Part shown: in pieces, positions 52,589 through 62,400 of the stretch
Layout: each line of letters opens with the position of its first letter
Numbering within the stretch: position 1 is the stretch's first letter
From: Trichomonas vaginalis G3
Lineage: Eukaryota; Parabasalia; Trichomonadida; Trichomonadidae
Reading direction: 5' to 3'
DNA length: 64,000 bases
Assembly: GCF_026262505.1 (NCBI RefSeq)
Contig: NC_067206.1
Location: 39,011,660-39,075,659, forward strand
Position numbers and translations under genes: made by a program
The notes under the pieces: model-generated
Database searches by the model: none
Seen by the model: the letters and a program-made list of their open reading frames with translations, nothing else
Told to the model about the DNA's origin: nothing

Positions 52589-53695
52589 TTAAAGCCCATA
52601 AAATGAATTAAGAACACATAAATTTTTATCATCTGCAACGTGACGAATACATTTTAATTTACTCAAGAATGCGTACCCTGATACATTAAATCTAATTCCT
52701 GTCTTATTTAATTTCACAACTTTGAAAAGGAATGTATGAATAGCTATAAAATGATGAGAAGATGTTTTATGGGTTGCTTCCATTTTTTCTGAAATAAATG
52801 AATAAATATAATGTTTATAAGTTTTCATATCTTTTATGTTCTTAATAACGAATGGTATAGACCTTTCCACTTCGTCTTCCTTCGGTGCTGTTCTTTCATA
52901 TGAAACATTATTGGTATCTTCAATAATGAAACCACAATCACACAAAATTTTATAGGTTCCAATGGTTTCTTTTGATATTTTATCTAATAAATCAAAAACT
53001 TTATCAACACCCGTGCATTTATTTAAATAATAATTTGTGTAAATATCATGATCTTCTTTCTTAATCGTATTAGTTGCATATGTCACGTTTTTAAGAGCTT
53101 TTTTGAATTTTGCGGCATCTAAAGGTGGTGAAAGTAGGATACAGGGGTATTCTTCATTATCAATAAATTGTAACTTATGTTTACGAATAAATTTAGTACC
53201 TTCTTCTGAAAGTGTTTCATCTATTTCACCATCTAATAAATTTTGTGTTGATTCTGAGACATAATTTTTATATCTTTCTTCATGAGATTTCTGAACTTCT
53301 GATTCTGAAGCTGGGATATTCATTAAACCCCCTACTTCATTTTCATTATATTTTTCATCTTCTCTTAATTCCTTAATTTTTTCATCTATTTCATCTCTTA
53401 TTTTTTCCAGTCTTTCAATTTCATCATATTCATCATCTTTAATTCGTTCTTCATAATATTCAGGGAAAACATCAGGTTCTTTAGGTTTTTCTTCTTTAGA
53501 TGCGGGATATAAGAAATTTATAACATCATCTTTATTCATTTTTCCATCATAATCAAACTCATTTAAAAACTCGGCAAATTTTTGACAATTTCTTAAATAA
53601 TATTTATCAACCTCATAACCCGCCTCCTCTAATATATCCTTTATTTCCTCGTTTGTGAATCCCAATTTTTTAACGTTGTTAGTTGTGACACTCAT
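52589..53695 (-). CDS. Polymerase-upstream Polinton protein, 368 aa
   Basis: The ATG at 53695 follows the TTTTATTTTGTATGAA leader used by the other copies. The N-terminal 70 residues (KKLGFTNEEIKDILEEAGYE...FAEFLNEFDYDGKMNKDDVI) look like two helical hairpins. An acidic coiled coil (about residues 85-120) follows, and then a Cys-containing globular part (TYKILCDCGFIIEDTNNVSY...HVADDKNLCVLNSFYGL). It sits 48 bp upstream of the polymerase in the same direction. A terminal-protein or replication-partner role is conceivable from position only. No family is recognised. Confidence 0.6.
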   Translation of the reverse strand: MSVTTNNVKKLGFTNEEIKDILEEAGYEVDKYYLRNCQKFAEFLNEFDYDGKMNKDDVINFLYPASKEEKPKEPDVFPEYYEERIKDDEYDEIERLEKIRDEIDEKIKELREDEKYNENEVGGLMNIPASESEVQKSHEERYKNYVSESTQNLLDGEIDETLSEEGTKFIRKHKLQFIDNEEYPCILLSPPLDAAKFKKALKNVTYATNTIKKEDHDIYTNYYLNKCTGVDKVFDLLDKISKETIGTYKILCDCGFIIEDTNNVSYERTAPKEDEVERSIPFVIKNIKDMKTYKHYIYSFISEKMEATHKTSSHHFIAIHTFLFKVVKLNKTGIRFNVSGYAFLSKLKCIRHVADDKNLCVLNSFYGL

Positions 53696-53786
53696 TTCAT
53701 ACAAAATAAAAATAAAATGTTCAAAAATGTAAGACATTAATTCTTAAAGTTTATTTTTCATTCATGAAAATAATTGGGGTATTATT

Positions 53787-54056
53787 ATTGTCGTCTGGCG
53801 GTTTTAGACGACAATACGAATTTTCAAATAATAGGATTTTTAGCCAGATAAAGAGCTACTCCATATATCATGCGTGTTTGCATACTATATACATAGATGG
53901 AATTGATGTTCTTCCTTTATTTAGGTACCGAAACATGCTTGAAAAATCTATTTTTTAGACGACAATGATAATTTTGTCACTTTTCCAGACGACAATAATA
54001 CTTTGTCACCTTTTTAGACGACAATAATAATTTTGTCACTTTTTCCAGACGACAAT
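53787..54056. repeat. MITE-like segment with AGACGACAAT repeats
   Basis: It opens with a hairpin ATTGTCGTCT (53787-53796) / AGACGACAAT (53806-53815). It ends with about four tandem units of CAGACGACAATAATxxTTTGTCACTTTT (about 53957-54056). It interrupts the end of the terminal gene next to the right inverted repeat, so it may be a small insertion in the Polinton. Confidence 0.6.
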
Positions 54057-54077
54057 AAAACATCCTCAAAATAATTA

Positions 54078-54462
54078 TTTCTAATTTCTTTTACTCGTTT
54101 ATGAGGTCTTTGATTATGACTCCATTGATTCCATTCAGGATTTAAACAATGTTTAATTAATCGCGGAATATCTGACATCATCTATATATATATAGCTTCT
54201 TTTATAAAAGATAAAAAATAAATTTTTTAATTAATGTTAATTTTTTTTAATGTGTTTATTACATTATGTATGGGCTGAGTGTAAATGTCTTACATTTTTG
54301 AATATTTTTAAATCTTGATTTATTCAAAAACGTAAGAATAAAAACCGTAAGAATCATACATTTTTTACTTCATATGTTAAAAAAATGATACAAAATCGTT
54401 CAATATTGTATGAATTCTTACGTTTACAAAAATAGTCACACAACCCTTCAACATATACTACT
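54078..54462 (-). repeat. Polinton terminal inverted repeat, right
   Basis: Reverse complement of 34345-34730, ending ACCCTTCAACATATACTACT, then the target duplication TTTTGA at 54463-54468. Confidence 0.9.
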
Positions 54463-54654
54463 TTTTGAATTTTTAAGTTGTAAGAATAAAAATCTATTTA
54501 AAATTTGATAATTCTAATGTTTATGATGTATAAATTCTAAAAGAGAAAGTAAATTGAACGAAAAATGGGATGTTTGCTGTAATCTGATTTTTTGAAGTAA
54601 TTTCGACATTGATTTAGGCAATTTTCTCTTTTATTAATATAAAGTAATGCTGAT

Positions 54655-55161
54655 TTAGTTCTGAGCAACCTCGAAAACTGAAACGATGCCTGTAAGGCGG
54701 TTGTAGGCAGCAGCAAAGCCAGAAAGGCGCTCCTCAACACGAGTAGCATCGTGCTTGTCGAGGATAACTCTTGTAACTTGCTTGCCATTGACATCGTAAT
54801 GGACACGCTTGCCAACGATAGCTGTTGGGAAGACAAGATCGTCAAGAATGGCATCGTTGACTGAACGGAGTGTACGGCCGTAGTTGCGGATGGCCTTGAA
54901 GCGGCGACCGTGTTCTGGTGTCTTGGGGAATGCACGGTGCTTGCCAATAATGCAGATTTGGGCATTAAGCTTCTTCTCGAGATCTGGAAGGAATGTGGCT
55001 TGGGCGGATTGGAAGGCCTTGATTTGTTTGTATGGAACTGTGATAACAAGAACTGTGGCGCCCTCTGATTTGACTTCCTTGACGGATTCGATCTTAAGAT
55101 CCTTAAGCTCTGGCTTGCCAGCAGCAATTTCGTTGAAAGCAGCGGTGACAGTTTCAGACAT
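54655..55161 (-). CDS. RPS7: 40S ribosomal protein S7 (eS7), copy 2
   Basis: The protein is identical to copy 1 over all residues, and the start MSETVTAAF is supported by the same CTGCCTTTTGTCT motif just upstream. The promoter segment is also kept, so both copies are probably expressed. Beyond the 625-bp unit the upstream DNA differs (a CTTTTTTCTTCGCTTTC tract on the plus strand). Confidence 0.95.
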   Translation of the reverse strand: MSETVTAAFNEIAAGKPELKDLKIESVKEVKSEGATVLVITVPYKQIKAFQSAQATFLPDLEKKLNAQICIIGKHRAFPKTPEHGRRFKAIRNYGRTLRSVNDAILDDLVFPTAIVGKRVHYDVNGKQVTRVILDKHDATRVEERLSGFAAAYNRLTGIVSVFEVAQN

Positions 55162-55203
55162 AGACAAAAGGCAGACCATAACCGCTGATCTATCGTTCTA
55201 AGC
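55162..55203 (-). promoter_or_regulatory. RPS7 copy 2 core promoter
   Basis: Carries the same AACGATA element and CCTTTT start-site-like motif as copy 1 at 33607-33648, on the minus strand. Confidence 0.45.
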
Positions 55204-56177
55204 TTGCTCTTTTTTCTTCGCTTTCTTTATTGCTATATTGATATATGGTTTCATGAGCATATTCTATCTGTAAATAAAAATTTGGATCTTGATATTGAGA
55301 TCTAATTTCTTTCGATCAATGAGTCATCTTGAATGCATTCAAATTCCATACAGTTCAATTACAGACATCACAAATAACACACTGAGTGTATACGAATAAA
55401 ATGGAGACGATTTTTAAGATTCGCGCTATTTGCTATTGAGTATCATATCTATTTCATTAGTAATATTTACTCTTACATTCATATACATTGGTATATTCCA
55501 ATATATCCAGCTAATTTTGCTGTAGGATTTTGCATAAAAATTATGAATGATAAAAGCTAATATCAATCATACTATTTTACAAAGGATCCCCTAACACGGC
55601 ATCCATTGTTTGATAACATACCACTTTAAATTCTATTCTCAATTTCGATTTTTGCACCAGGAATCAAATCGAACAATATATTGGATAGTGAAATATAGTA
55701 CTTTAAAATATCCTGTTATAAGAGTTTTACTTTCAACTTCATCAGGAAATTCCGAAATAACGTACATGTAACGTTGCAATAAAAAGTAATTTAAAATTAT
55801 GGTCTATTCACCCTAATCTTTGATATCGTATTCAACAAACTCGTTTACAATTGTGAATATAACCTGTAATTTATAAAATAACAACTTAGTGTAATAATTA
55901 TGACACCCGTGATGGTAAAAAGGATTGATATATGCAAATTCTTTAATGCTAATGTATCTGACATTCAATTGCATTTTTTTTGAATCAGAAAAAATCGTAC
56001 CATTCAATATTTTTATATTTTCTAAACTCGTAAAGTTATCAATATAAAATCTGCATTATTAAATTCAAATGAAAATCGGATCTCACATATATTTCATTTA
56101 TTGTATATATGCAATCTTGATGTTTTAATTTATAATTTTATTACTAAAAGCCGTTGCTTTCAATTACAGTGATATTT
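55204..56177. other. Intergenic DNA between RPS7 and the BspA-like gene
   Basis: I see no gene. A possible but weak initiator (TCAATTACAGTGA, about 56160) lies 18 bp before the next start. Confidence 0.45.
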
Positions 56178-57659
56178 ATGCTGTCTTGCTTGACTTCCCT
56201 AGCCAATTGCTACTGCCCAAGTGGACACTATAATGTCATTGATAATATAACAGAACTAGAACCTGATCATTTTATAAATTGTCCTTATATTAAGAGCGTT
56301 TATATTCCACCAAATGTTTTACATATAGGAACATATGCTTTTTCAAATTGCGAACATCTTTCAAATGTAACATTATCATCAGGCCTTCGATCTCTTGGAC
56401 AAGGTGCTTTTGAATATTGTATTAGTCTAAAATATATAACAATTCCAGACACACTTGGATCTATCGGTGTGTTGGCATTTCGTGGGTGTTCGGGATTAAT
56501 AAATATATTCATACAATCGTATATTTCATCTATCTTCAGCAGTGCATTTGAAGGCTGCTCTAGCCTCAAGAGTTTAAACCATCCAATCAATATTTCCACA
56601 ATTGGAAAAAACACATTTTCTGGATGCTCAAGTCTTGAAAGTTTAATTATTGAAGAGGGTACAATTCGAATTTATGAAAATGCTTTTAATTCTTGTTCTA
56701 GTCTTAAAAGCATATCTATTCCTTCAACAGTTAAACACATTAAAAACGGTGCATTTGGTGGGTGCACTAGTCTTCAAACTATAACACTTCCTGACGGTAT
56801 TACAAATATTTATGAATATACTTTTTATGGCTGTACCAGTCTTGTGAGCATAAATATGCCTTTGAAGTCATTAAATATTTATAACAATGCGTTTGAAGGC
56901 TGTACTAGTCTCTCATGCTTGAGGATTCAAACAATAAAATCTCTAGATACTAATGCATTTTATGGCTGTAATATTAATGAATTGATTTTCGAAAGTCAAG
57001 AGTATACAATTTTGAAAGATGAGTATTATTATTCAAATATTACTAGGGTTGCTTTCAACTTTAGAAATCAAATATCAAATAAAAGAATTCGTGAAGATAC
57101 AAAGTTGCCATCGTTGACTCATTTCACAAATTTGAAATATGTTAAAATAGAGAATATCAACGACTTGTCAATCCCAGAGTATTTCATCGGAAATAATGAA
57201 GTTGAAATATTCATCTCTAACAATGTGAGTTCTATCGATGAAAACGCATTCAAGAACTGCTCTATCAGCAAATTCACATATTATGGCACCGAAGAAATCA
57301 AAGGAGATTTCTTGAAGAATGCACGCTCATGCAAAGAAGTAATCACAACAGTTGATTACAAACAAGATCAACTTGGTGGTATCACAATCACACAAAAGAT
57401 CAAACTTCCAGATCCAGAACAAGAAGACACGAAAACGAACAACACATCGAATGAAACTGACACTGGATTCAGAACAGACACACCATCAGGTATGAAAGAA
57501 GGCAAAGGTAAACTTGGTGGTGGTGCTATTGCCGGCATCGTTCTTGGTGTCATTCTTTTCATTACAATCATTGCCATTGTTCTTTTCTTCGTCTTCAAGA
57601 ATAAATCCTCCAATCAAAACAACGAAACCAGTCAAAACTGCGATGAAGAAAATCCATAA
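56178..57659 (+). CDS. BspA-like leucine-rich-repeat surface protein
   Basis: From the ATG at 56178 the protein has a short hydrophobic N-terminus (MLSCLTSLANC), which may serve as signal. About ten TpLRR/BspA-type repeats follow, with the pattern L..I.IP..V..I...AF.GC.SL (e.g. CSSLKSISIPSTVKHIKNGA). A linker rich in Thr/Asp (about residues 405-450), a Gly-rich lead-in, one membrane span (AIAGIVLGVILFITIIAIVL) and a short Asn/Glu-rich cytosolic tail complete it. This is the known T. vaginalis TvBspA architecture of surface proteins linked to adhesion. An upstream non-ATG extension is not used. Confidence 0.9.
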   Translation: MLSCLTSLANCYCPSGHYNVIDNITELEPDHFINCPYIKSVYIPPNVLHIGTYAFSNCEHLSNVTLSSGLRSLGQGAFEYCISLKYITIPDTLGSIGVLAFRGCSGLINIFIQSYISSIFSSAFEGCSSLKSLNHPINISTIGKNTFSGCSSLESLIIEEGTIRIYENAFNSCSSLKSISIPSTVKHIKNGAFGGCTSLQTITLPDGITNIYEYTFYGCTSLVSINMPLKSLNIYNNAFEGCTSLSCLRIQTIKSLDTNAFYGCNINELIFESQEYTILKDEYYYSNITRVAFNFRNQISNKRIREDTKLPSLTHFTNLKYVKIENINDLSIPEYFIGNNEVEIFISNNVSSIDENAFKNCSISKFTYYGTEEIKGDFLKNARSCKEVITTVDYKQDQLGGITITQKIKLPDPEQEDTKTNNTSNETDTGFRTDTPSGMKEGKGKLGGGAIAGIVLGVILFITIIAIVLFFVFKNKSSNQNNETSQNCDEENP

Positions 57660-57760
57660 ATATCATTTAGATAACTTAATAACCGAATAATGAATAAAAT
57701 ACTTATTTTGACTTCAAATTTAATTTTATTTTGAATATAAAATTATCGTTTTTATATCTG

Positions 57761-57773
57761 TCACTTTTATTTA
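57761..57773 (+). promoter_or_regulatory. Inr-like initiator
   Basis: TCACTTTTATTTA matches the T. vaginalis initiator TCAYTWYTCATTA at 11 of 13 positions. It lies 12 bp before the ATG at 57786, the usual short 5' leader distance. Confidence 0.6.
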
Positions 57774-57785
57774 ATTTTTTATAAA

Positions 57786-58994
57786 ATGAAAAAAGCGAAG
57801 TCTAGCAATCTTATGGACATATGCAAAGATTATAATGATACTTTTACCTCATTGTATACACTTAAAGCATACAATCAAGCTGAAATTGACAAAATTTACA
57901 AAGATATCAAATTCAAATTTATTGAAACCAAGTTATTTTCACCATTTGAGATAATGACAATATTATCTAATGCTTTTATATATAACAATCGCGCTTTAAA
58001 GTCATATTGCGCATTATACAAACAAATTTTCGAAGAATACCAATCAAAAGAAATCAAAGTAGTGTCTAGAATTATGAACTACCTAATCTATAAAAACTTT
58101 GAGCTCAAATCCATTGATATTGACAAGGAATGTTTCGAAGAATATGAATTACATCATTATTCATTGGAAGTTCACGAGAAAAACACAATTTTCAAGGTAA
58201 TTATGGATGATGACAAAGAATTGCTCAATAAATTCATAGAAAGTGAGATTTTTAATGTAAATCAGAGGCTACGTCACATATTATATCCATATACAGAGAA
58301 TGGCCTTTCATTGATTGAGTTATGCTGTTATCATGGAGCAATTAATTGTTTTAACATTTTAAGAACAAAATTTGATTCTGAAATCACTCAGACATGTTTG
58401 GATTTATCATTTTTGGGTGGAAACCAAGAGATAATCAATCAATGCTTGAAATGTCAAGATCCAAATGAACAAACAATGAGATATGCAATAATATCGCATA
58501 ATCTTTATTTTGTTACATTTTTGGAAAGCGAATACAATTTAAAGATTGATTTATATATATGCTATACTTATAACAATATAATGGCATTCTTGGTTTATTT
58601 AGAATTAACAAAAAAGATCGATATATGCTTCTTAAATTCCCCAATGTTTAAGATTCCTCATTTTACTGAATTTTTACTTTCTCATGGTGCAGATATTAAG
58701 GCAGTTGATGAAGAAGAAAACACTATTCTTCATAATGCAGCTAAATGCAGCAATATAGAAGTTGTAGAACTTATTATTTCGCATGGCTTTGATGTCAATG
58801 CATTGAATAACTCCATGAAAACACCTCTTGTATTTGCTATTGAAAATCAAAATATCGAAATTATAAAACTTCTGTTATCATACGGTGCAAATGTGAATAT
58901 CAAGGACAAATTCGGAAGAACTGCTGTTTTATTCGCTATGCAAACTCAAAATGCAGAAATATTCTCTCTTATAAATTCTCATCAAGCAAAATAA
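57786..58994 (+). CDS. Ankyrin-repeat protein (DUF3447 type)
   Basis: The 402-residue protein has a helical N-terminal region and a central DUF3447-like part (HEKNTIFKVIMDDDKELLNK...GLSLIELCCYHGAINCFNIL). Three clear C-terminal ankyrin repeats follow (FTEFLLSHGADIKAVDEEEN, VVELIISHGFDVNALNN, IIKLLLSYGANVNIKDKFGR). This design is one of the largest gene families of T. vaginalis. Partners are unknown; a cytosolic protein-binding role is likely. Confidence 0.9.
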   Translation: MKKAKSSNLMDICKDYNDTFTSLYTLKAYNQAEIDKIYKDIKFKFIETKLFSPFEIMTILSNAFIYNNRALKSYCALYKQIFEEYQSKEIKVVSRIMNYLIYKNFELKSIDIDKECFEEYELHHYSLEVHEKNTIFKVIMDDDKELLNKFIESEIFNVNQRLRHILYPYTENGLSLIELCCYHGAINCFNILRTKFDSEITQTCLDLSFLGGNQEIINQCLKCQDPNEQTMRYAIISHNLYFVTFLESEYNLKIDLYICYTYNNIMAFLVYLELTKKIDICFLNSPMFKIPHFTEFLLSHGADIKAVDEEENTILHNAAKCSNIEVVELIISHGFDVNALNNSMKTPLVFAIENQNIEIIKLLLSYGANVNIKDKFGRTAVLFAMQTQNAEIFSLINSHQAK

Positions 58995-59962
58995 ATTTAA
59001 AATTCACCACATATAAATTTATTGATGATTAAACAATTTACTTTACACATGAAACATTAAATCATGAATACGCCATAAATCCCTTTTAAAGAAGATTTTC
59101 CAATTTGTGCTTTATTGTGTTGACCATTAATCAATCCTATTCGGATTTAATTCGAAACTTTCAGACTTCAAATCCAACATTCTATTGGGCTACTGTGATA
59201 TTATGGAAATAATAATACGCATTATACCAGTTATATGATGTGTTTTCATTATTATCCAATAATTTATTATGATATTATAGTTGAAAATAGTAAACATTAT
59301 AACTCGGTCTCAACTGGGGTAATTCATGGACTTCTACCTTGTGCTCCCCCTGGCCCTCCGCGAAATACACGGGCCCATTTAATTTTGAATTGAATTTTTT
59401 TTGTAAAATTTCTCAGACTTTTCAGAGAATTGAGCGTGAGCTCAATTCTCTGAAATAGTCTGTGAAAATTTGTTATCTCTGCATTATTTCAATATAAGCT
59501 CCATTTTTAAAGACATTTTAAAAATCGATCATTGAAAAATTATGCAAAGATTTGAATATTGAAATCATCTTTTATTATGAAAAAAGTAATCCTATAAGGA
59601 AATAAATATAAGCTTTGTTAGCAAAAAACAAACACTGGTTTTAAACCATTTTGTATCGGAAAGTAAAATTGAGAATATTAATTATATAATCTTAGTTTCT
59701 ATCACGCAAATTCTATATTATATGGTTATATCGCTCAATACACCTGCATTTCTTAAAAGATGCCGACATATCAGCAAGAATATTAGAGAATCGTTATTGA
59801 ATTTAAACATATCTATGCTTATTTCAGCTTGAACTCAAGACATCTACAATTTTATAAGCATAAAGAATGTTAATTACAATGCATTACTATCCAATATGTA
59901 AGATTTTATTTTTGGATATATGCAAAAAAAAATATTTTCTTATTAATTTGTAAAAATATTTG
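58995..59962. other. Intergenic DNA
   Basis: I see no gene. A short GC-richer patch lies at about 59330-59375 and a strong hairpin at 59421-59454. Confidence 0.5.
59421..59454. repeat. Perfect 15-bp hairpin with GTGA loop
   Basis: TTCAGAGAATTGAGC pairs fully with GCTCAATTCTCTGAA around GTGA, which as RNA would be a GNRA tetraloop. The role is unknown. Confidence 0.7.
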
Positions 59963-60415
59963 CTAAATGCAATTATTAGGTCTATAAGTTTTCTTTAACT
60001 CTTCGATTTCATTTTGAATGTCATCAAGTTTTGGAGTCGCGATTTTATCCCTATTTATGTGTACCAATAATTCTTCTTTAGTTTCATTCAGACTTGAAAG
60101 TTTTCTCTTGAGTTTGTTTACTTTATTAACTTCTTGTTCTTTTGATTGACTGTTTTGTTTGAGATTTGCAATAATTTTCCTTAATTTTTGTATTTGTTGA
60201 TTTCGTTCATTATATTCGGCCTGTAAGTCGTCTCTTATTTGTTTATTTTCTCTTTCAAGGTGCTTAATGCTCTCCTTTTGCTGTTTAACCTCTTGTTGTT
60301 GTCTCCTAATTGAATCACAAAAGGAGTGGAACTCCTTTTTGACACTCAAAAAGTGCCCCAAGGAGTCAAAGTACCCACTTATCTGGATACCTATAAATGG
60401 CCTTTTATGATACAT
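59963..60415 (-). CDS. Coiled-coil protein, 150 aa
   Basis: The N-terminal segment PFIGIQISGYFDSLGHFLSV precedes a long heptad-rich coiled coil (about residues 35-120: RRQQQEVKQQKESIKHLERE...). It ends with KLDDIQNEIEELKKTYRPNN. It is divergent from the ankyrin gene, with starts 38 bp apart, so the two may share a promoter; a TCATTAATTT stretch lies just upstream of the ATG. No specific family is recognised. Confidence 0.6.
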   Translation of the reverse strand: MYHKRPFIGIQISGYFDSLGHFLSVKKEFHSFCDSIRRQQQEVKQQKESIKHLERENKQIRDDLQAEYNERNQQIQKLRKIIANLKQNSQSKEQEVNKVNKLKRKLSSLNETKEELLVHINRDKIATPKLDDIQNEIEELKKTYRPNNCI

Positions 60416-60452
60416 TTAAATTAATGATTTTTTTCTTTAAAAATCAAAAATC

Positions 60453-61760
60453 ATGGAATTCTACTCCCCCTCCCCCATCAAAAAAATGAGTCAAGGAATT
60501 GTTCCAAACTTCGAATATATTGGTGCTCATATCAAAGATTATATTTATGATAATACTTTGTTTAATATATTCGAGACCGAAGACATCAAAACAATAATGA
60601 AATACTCTAAATTTAGTTGTGAAGATTTCAATACTCTTCTTAAGCAATCTCATTCACATGTTTCATCTAATAAATTGTACAGATGCGCTCGAAATACGAA
60701 TATTTCAATCAATAACATACAAGAAGCCATTTCAACACTTAAATAAGTTCAAAAATACATGAAACTTGGAATATTAAGTGGTATTATTGGTGTTATTGAT
60801 CAAATACAAGCAGATCAATCCGTATCAACAAATACAATTGAAAAACTCCAAACAGAGTCAAATCGAATTCAAAAGGAAAAAGAAAGTCTTGCTAAAGAAG
60901 TGCAATCTCTTAAATCTGAGATCAAAAGAAGAGAAGAAAACAATTTACCAATAGGATTCATATCCAAACTTTCAGAACTTAAAAATTCAAAAGATTTTGA
61001 TGAAATCTACAACTTCTTTGTTGAAATTTCAGAAAAAGGAACTCAACAGATGATGTCCAAAGCATGCGAAGAAGGACTTTGGAAAAGATGTAAAAGTGTT
61101 TCTGAATTACCAAATGTTCTTCATGAGGCATCATTTACAGGAAACCTTAAACTTGTTAAATCTTTGATTGAAAGTGGTTGCGACAAACATGCAAAGTGTT
61201 TTTACGGATATACTCCACTCATCTGTGCATCAAGAAAAAACAATCTCGAAGTTGTTAAATATCTTATCTCAGCTGGAGCTAATAAAGATTTAAAGGATAA
61301 CGATGGAAGAACTCCACTCATTCATGCATCATGGAATGGTCATCTTGAAGTTGTGAAATATCTGATCTCAGTTGGAGCTAATAAAGAAGTAATGGGTACA
61401 TATAGTAGAGACACTGCATTCTTTTATGGAACATCTCATCTTGAAATAGTTAAATATTTTATCTCAATTGGAGAAGATAAAGAAGCAAGGAATGGTTTTG
61501 GAGGAACTCCACTCATTTGGGCAACAATTTCGGGTCGGCTTGAAGTCGTTAAATATCTTATCTCAATTGGAGCTAATAAGGATGCAAAGGATAATGAAGG
61601 AAATACTCCACTCATTAATGCATCACTATATGGCCATCTTGAAGTTGTTAAATATCTTATTTCAGCTGGAGCTAATAAAGAGGCAAAGCGTAGTGATGGA
61701 AAAACAGCACTATCAGTAGCAAGTGGTAAAGTTAGAGAATATTTATTATCTGTTGCATAA
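60453..61760 (+). pseudogene. Ankyrin-repeat gene with an in-frame stop
   Basis: The first 97 residues (IGAHIKDYIYDNTLFNIFET...LYRCARNTNISINNIQEAIS) are the standard N-terminal module of T. vaginalis ankyrin proteins. A TAA at 60744-60746 follows. In the same frame the typical continuation MKLGILSGIIGVIDQIQADQ, a coiled coil, and about seven ankyrin repeats (e.g. EVVKYLISAGANKDLKDNDG) run to 61760. The stop therefore splits an otherwise standard gene. It may be a young pseudogene, a read-through case or a sequencing error; the rest of the frame is undamaged. Confidence 0.85.
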
Positions 61761-61997
61761 AAATTCATCTCATCTCACATTTGAAAAGTTATTCAATGAG
61801 ATTTCTGTTGGAACTTTTATATATTATTGTCAACACCATAGTAGTTTCATTTTTTGTGTAGATACTCTATATTGATTCTGGTTCTAAACTAGAGAAATAA
61901 ATTTTTTCATTCCATGGCAAAAATTTCTTGTTGTGTTTGTGTGTGTATGTGTTTGTGTTAGAAAGTTTTCTAAATATATCATCTGACAGACAAACTC

Positions 61998-62135
61998 TCA
62001 GAAAATATTGTTGTTATTTGTTGCAGCATAATAAAGTGCAGAAATTCCAAATTGAGCTTTCGCATTGACATCTATATGCTTCGAAAGAAGGATTTCATAT
62101 ATCCCTATATTATTAGCAACACTGCATAATGAAGT
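61998..62135 (-). pseudogene. Ankyrin-repeat relic
   Basis: TSLCSVANNIGIYEILLSKH then IDVNAKAQFGISALYYAATN is a clear one-and-a-half ankyrin repeat with DUF3447-type spacing. The sequence upstream on this strand is not ankyrin-like, so this is a leftover of a lost gene. Confidence 0.65.
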
Positions 62136-62351
62136 ACAGTGACAGAAATTAAATATCAAATTGGATAAATCGAGTTTAAAATGAAGATGGATGAGAATGC
62201 ATTCAACAACAATATGAACGAAAAGGATGCATGAAATAAATAAAATTTTTTTTAAAGTTAATTTTTTAAGTTTATTTTTTAAATTTTTTTTATTTTGTGT
62301 AAATGTCAAAAAGCTTATTTGTAAATTTAAGATAACGATTATTTTGTCAAA

Positions 62352-62400
62352 CATATAATTCTGTTGGTCTGCGCGTAGTGCGGTGCTACAGAATTATATG
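62352..62400. repeat. Hairpin CATATAATTCTGT / ACAGAATTATATG
   Basis: A 13-bp perfect stem encloses a GC-rich loop (TGGTCTGCGCGTAGTGCGGT). It may be the core of a small inverted-repeat element. No gene. Confidence 0.6.

Larger units (their letters stand above)
34345..54462. mobile_element. Large Polinton, family 1, with both ends
   Basis: The element is 20.1 kb, with inverted ends of about 385 bp beginning AGTAGTATATGTTGAAGGG (34345-34730 and 54078-54462) and a 6-bp duplication TTTTGA. The left half, read rightward, holds small proteins, capsid, ATPase, virion proteins, penton-like and fibre-like genes, KilA-N and primase-helicase. The right half, read leftward, holds integrase, an accessory gene, family-B polymerase and the polymerase-upstream gene. 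The copy is a fossil with about ten or more breaks in all, although the primase-helicase and several small genes are open. Near-identical ends and a perfect duplication indicate a recent insertion. Confidence 0.95.
54579..55203 (-). repeat. 625-bp inverted duplication carrying RPS7, right copy
   Basis: Reverse complement of 33607-34231, nearly identical. One difference was noticed (AATCAGATTAC against AATCAAATTAC). The Polinton lies between the two copies. Confidence 0.9.

Noticed and set aside
56154-56177. N-terminal extension of the BspA-like protein from a TTG codon
   Set aside because: Host genes start at ATG; the ATG at 56178 gives a usual short hydrophobic N-terminus.
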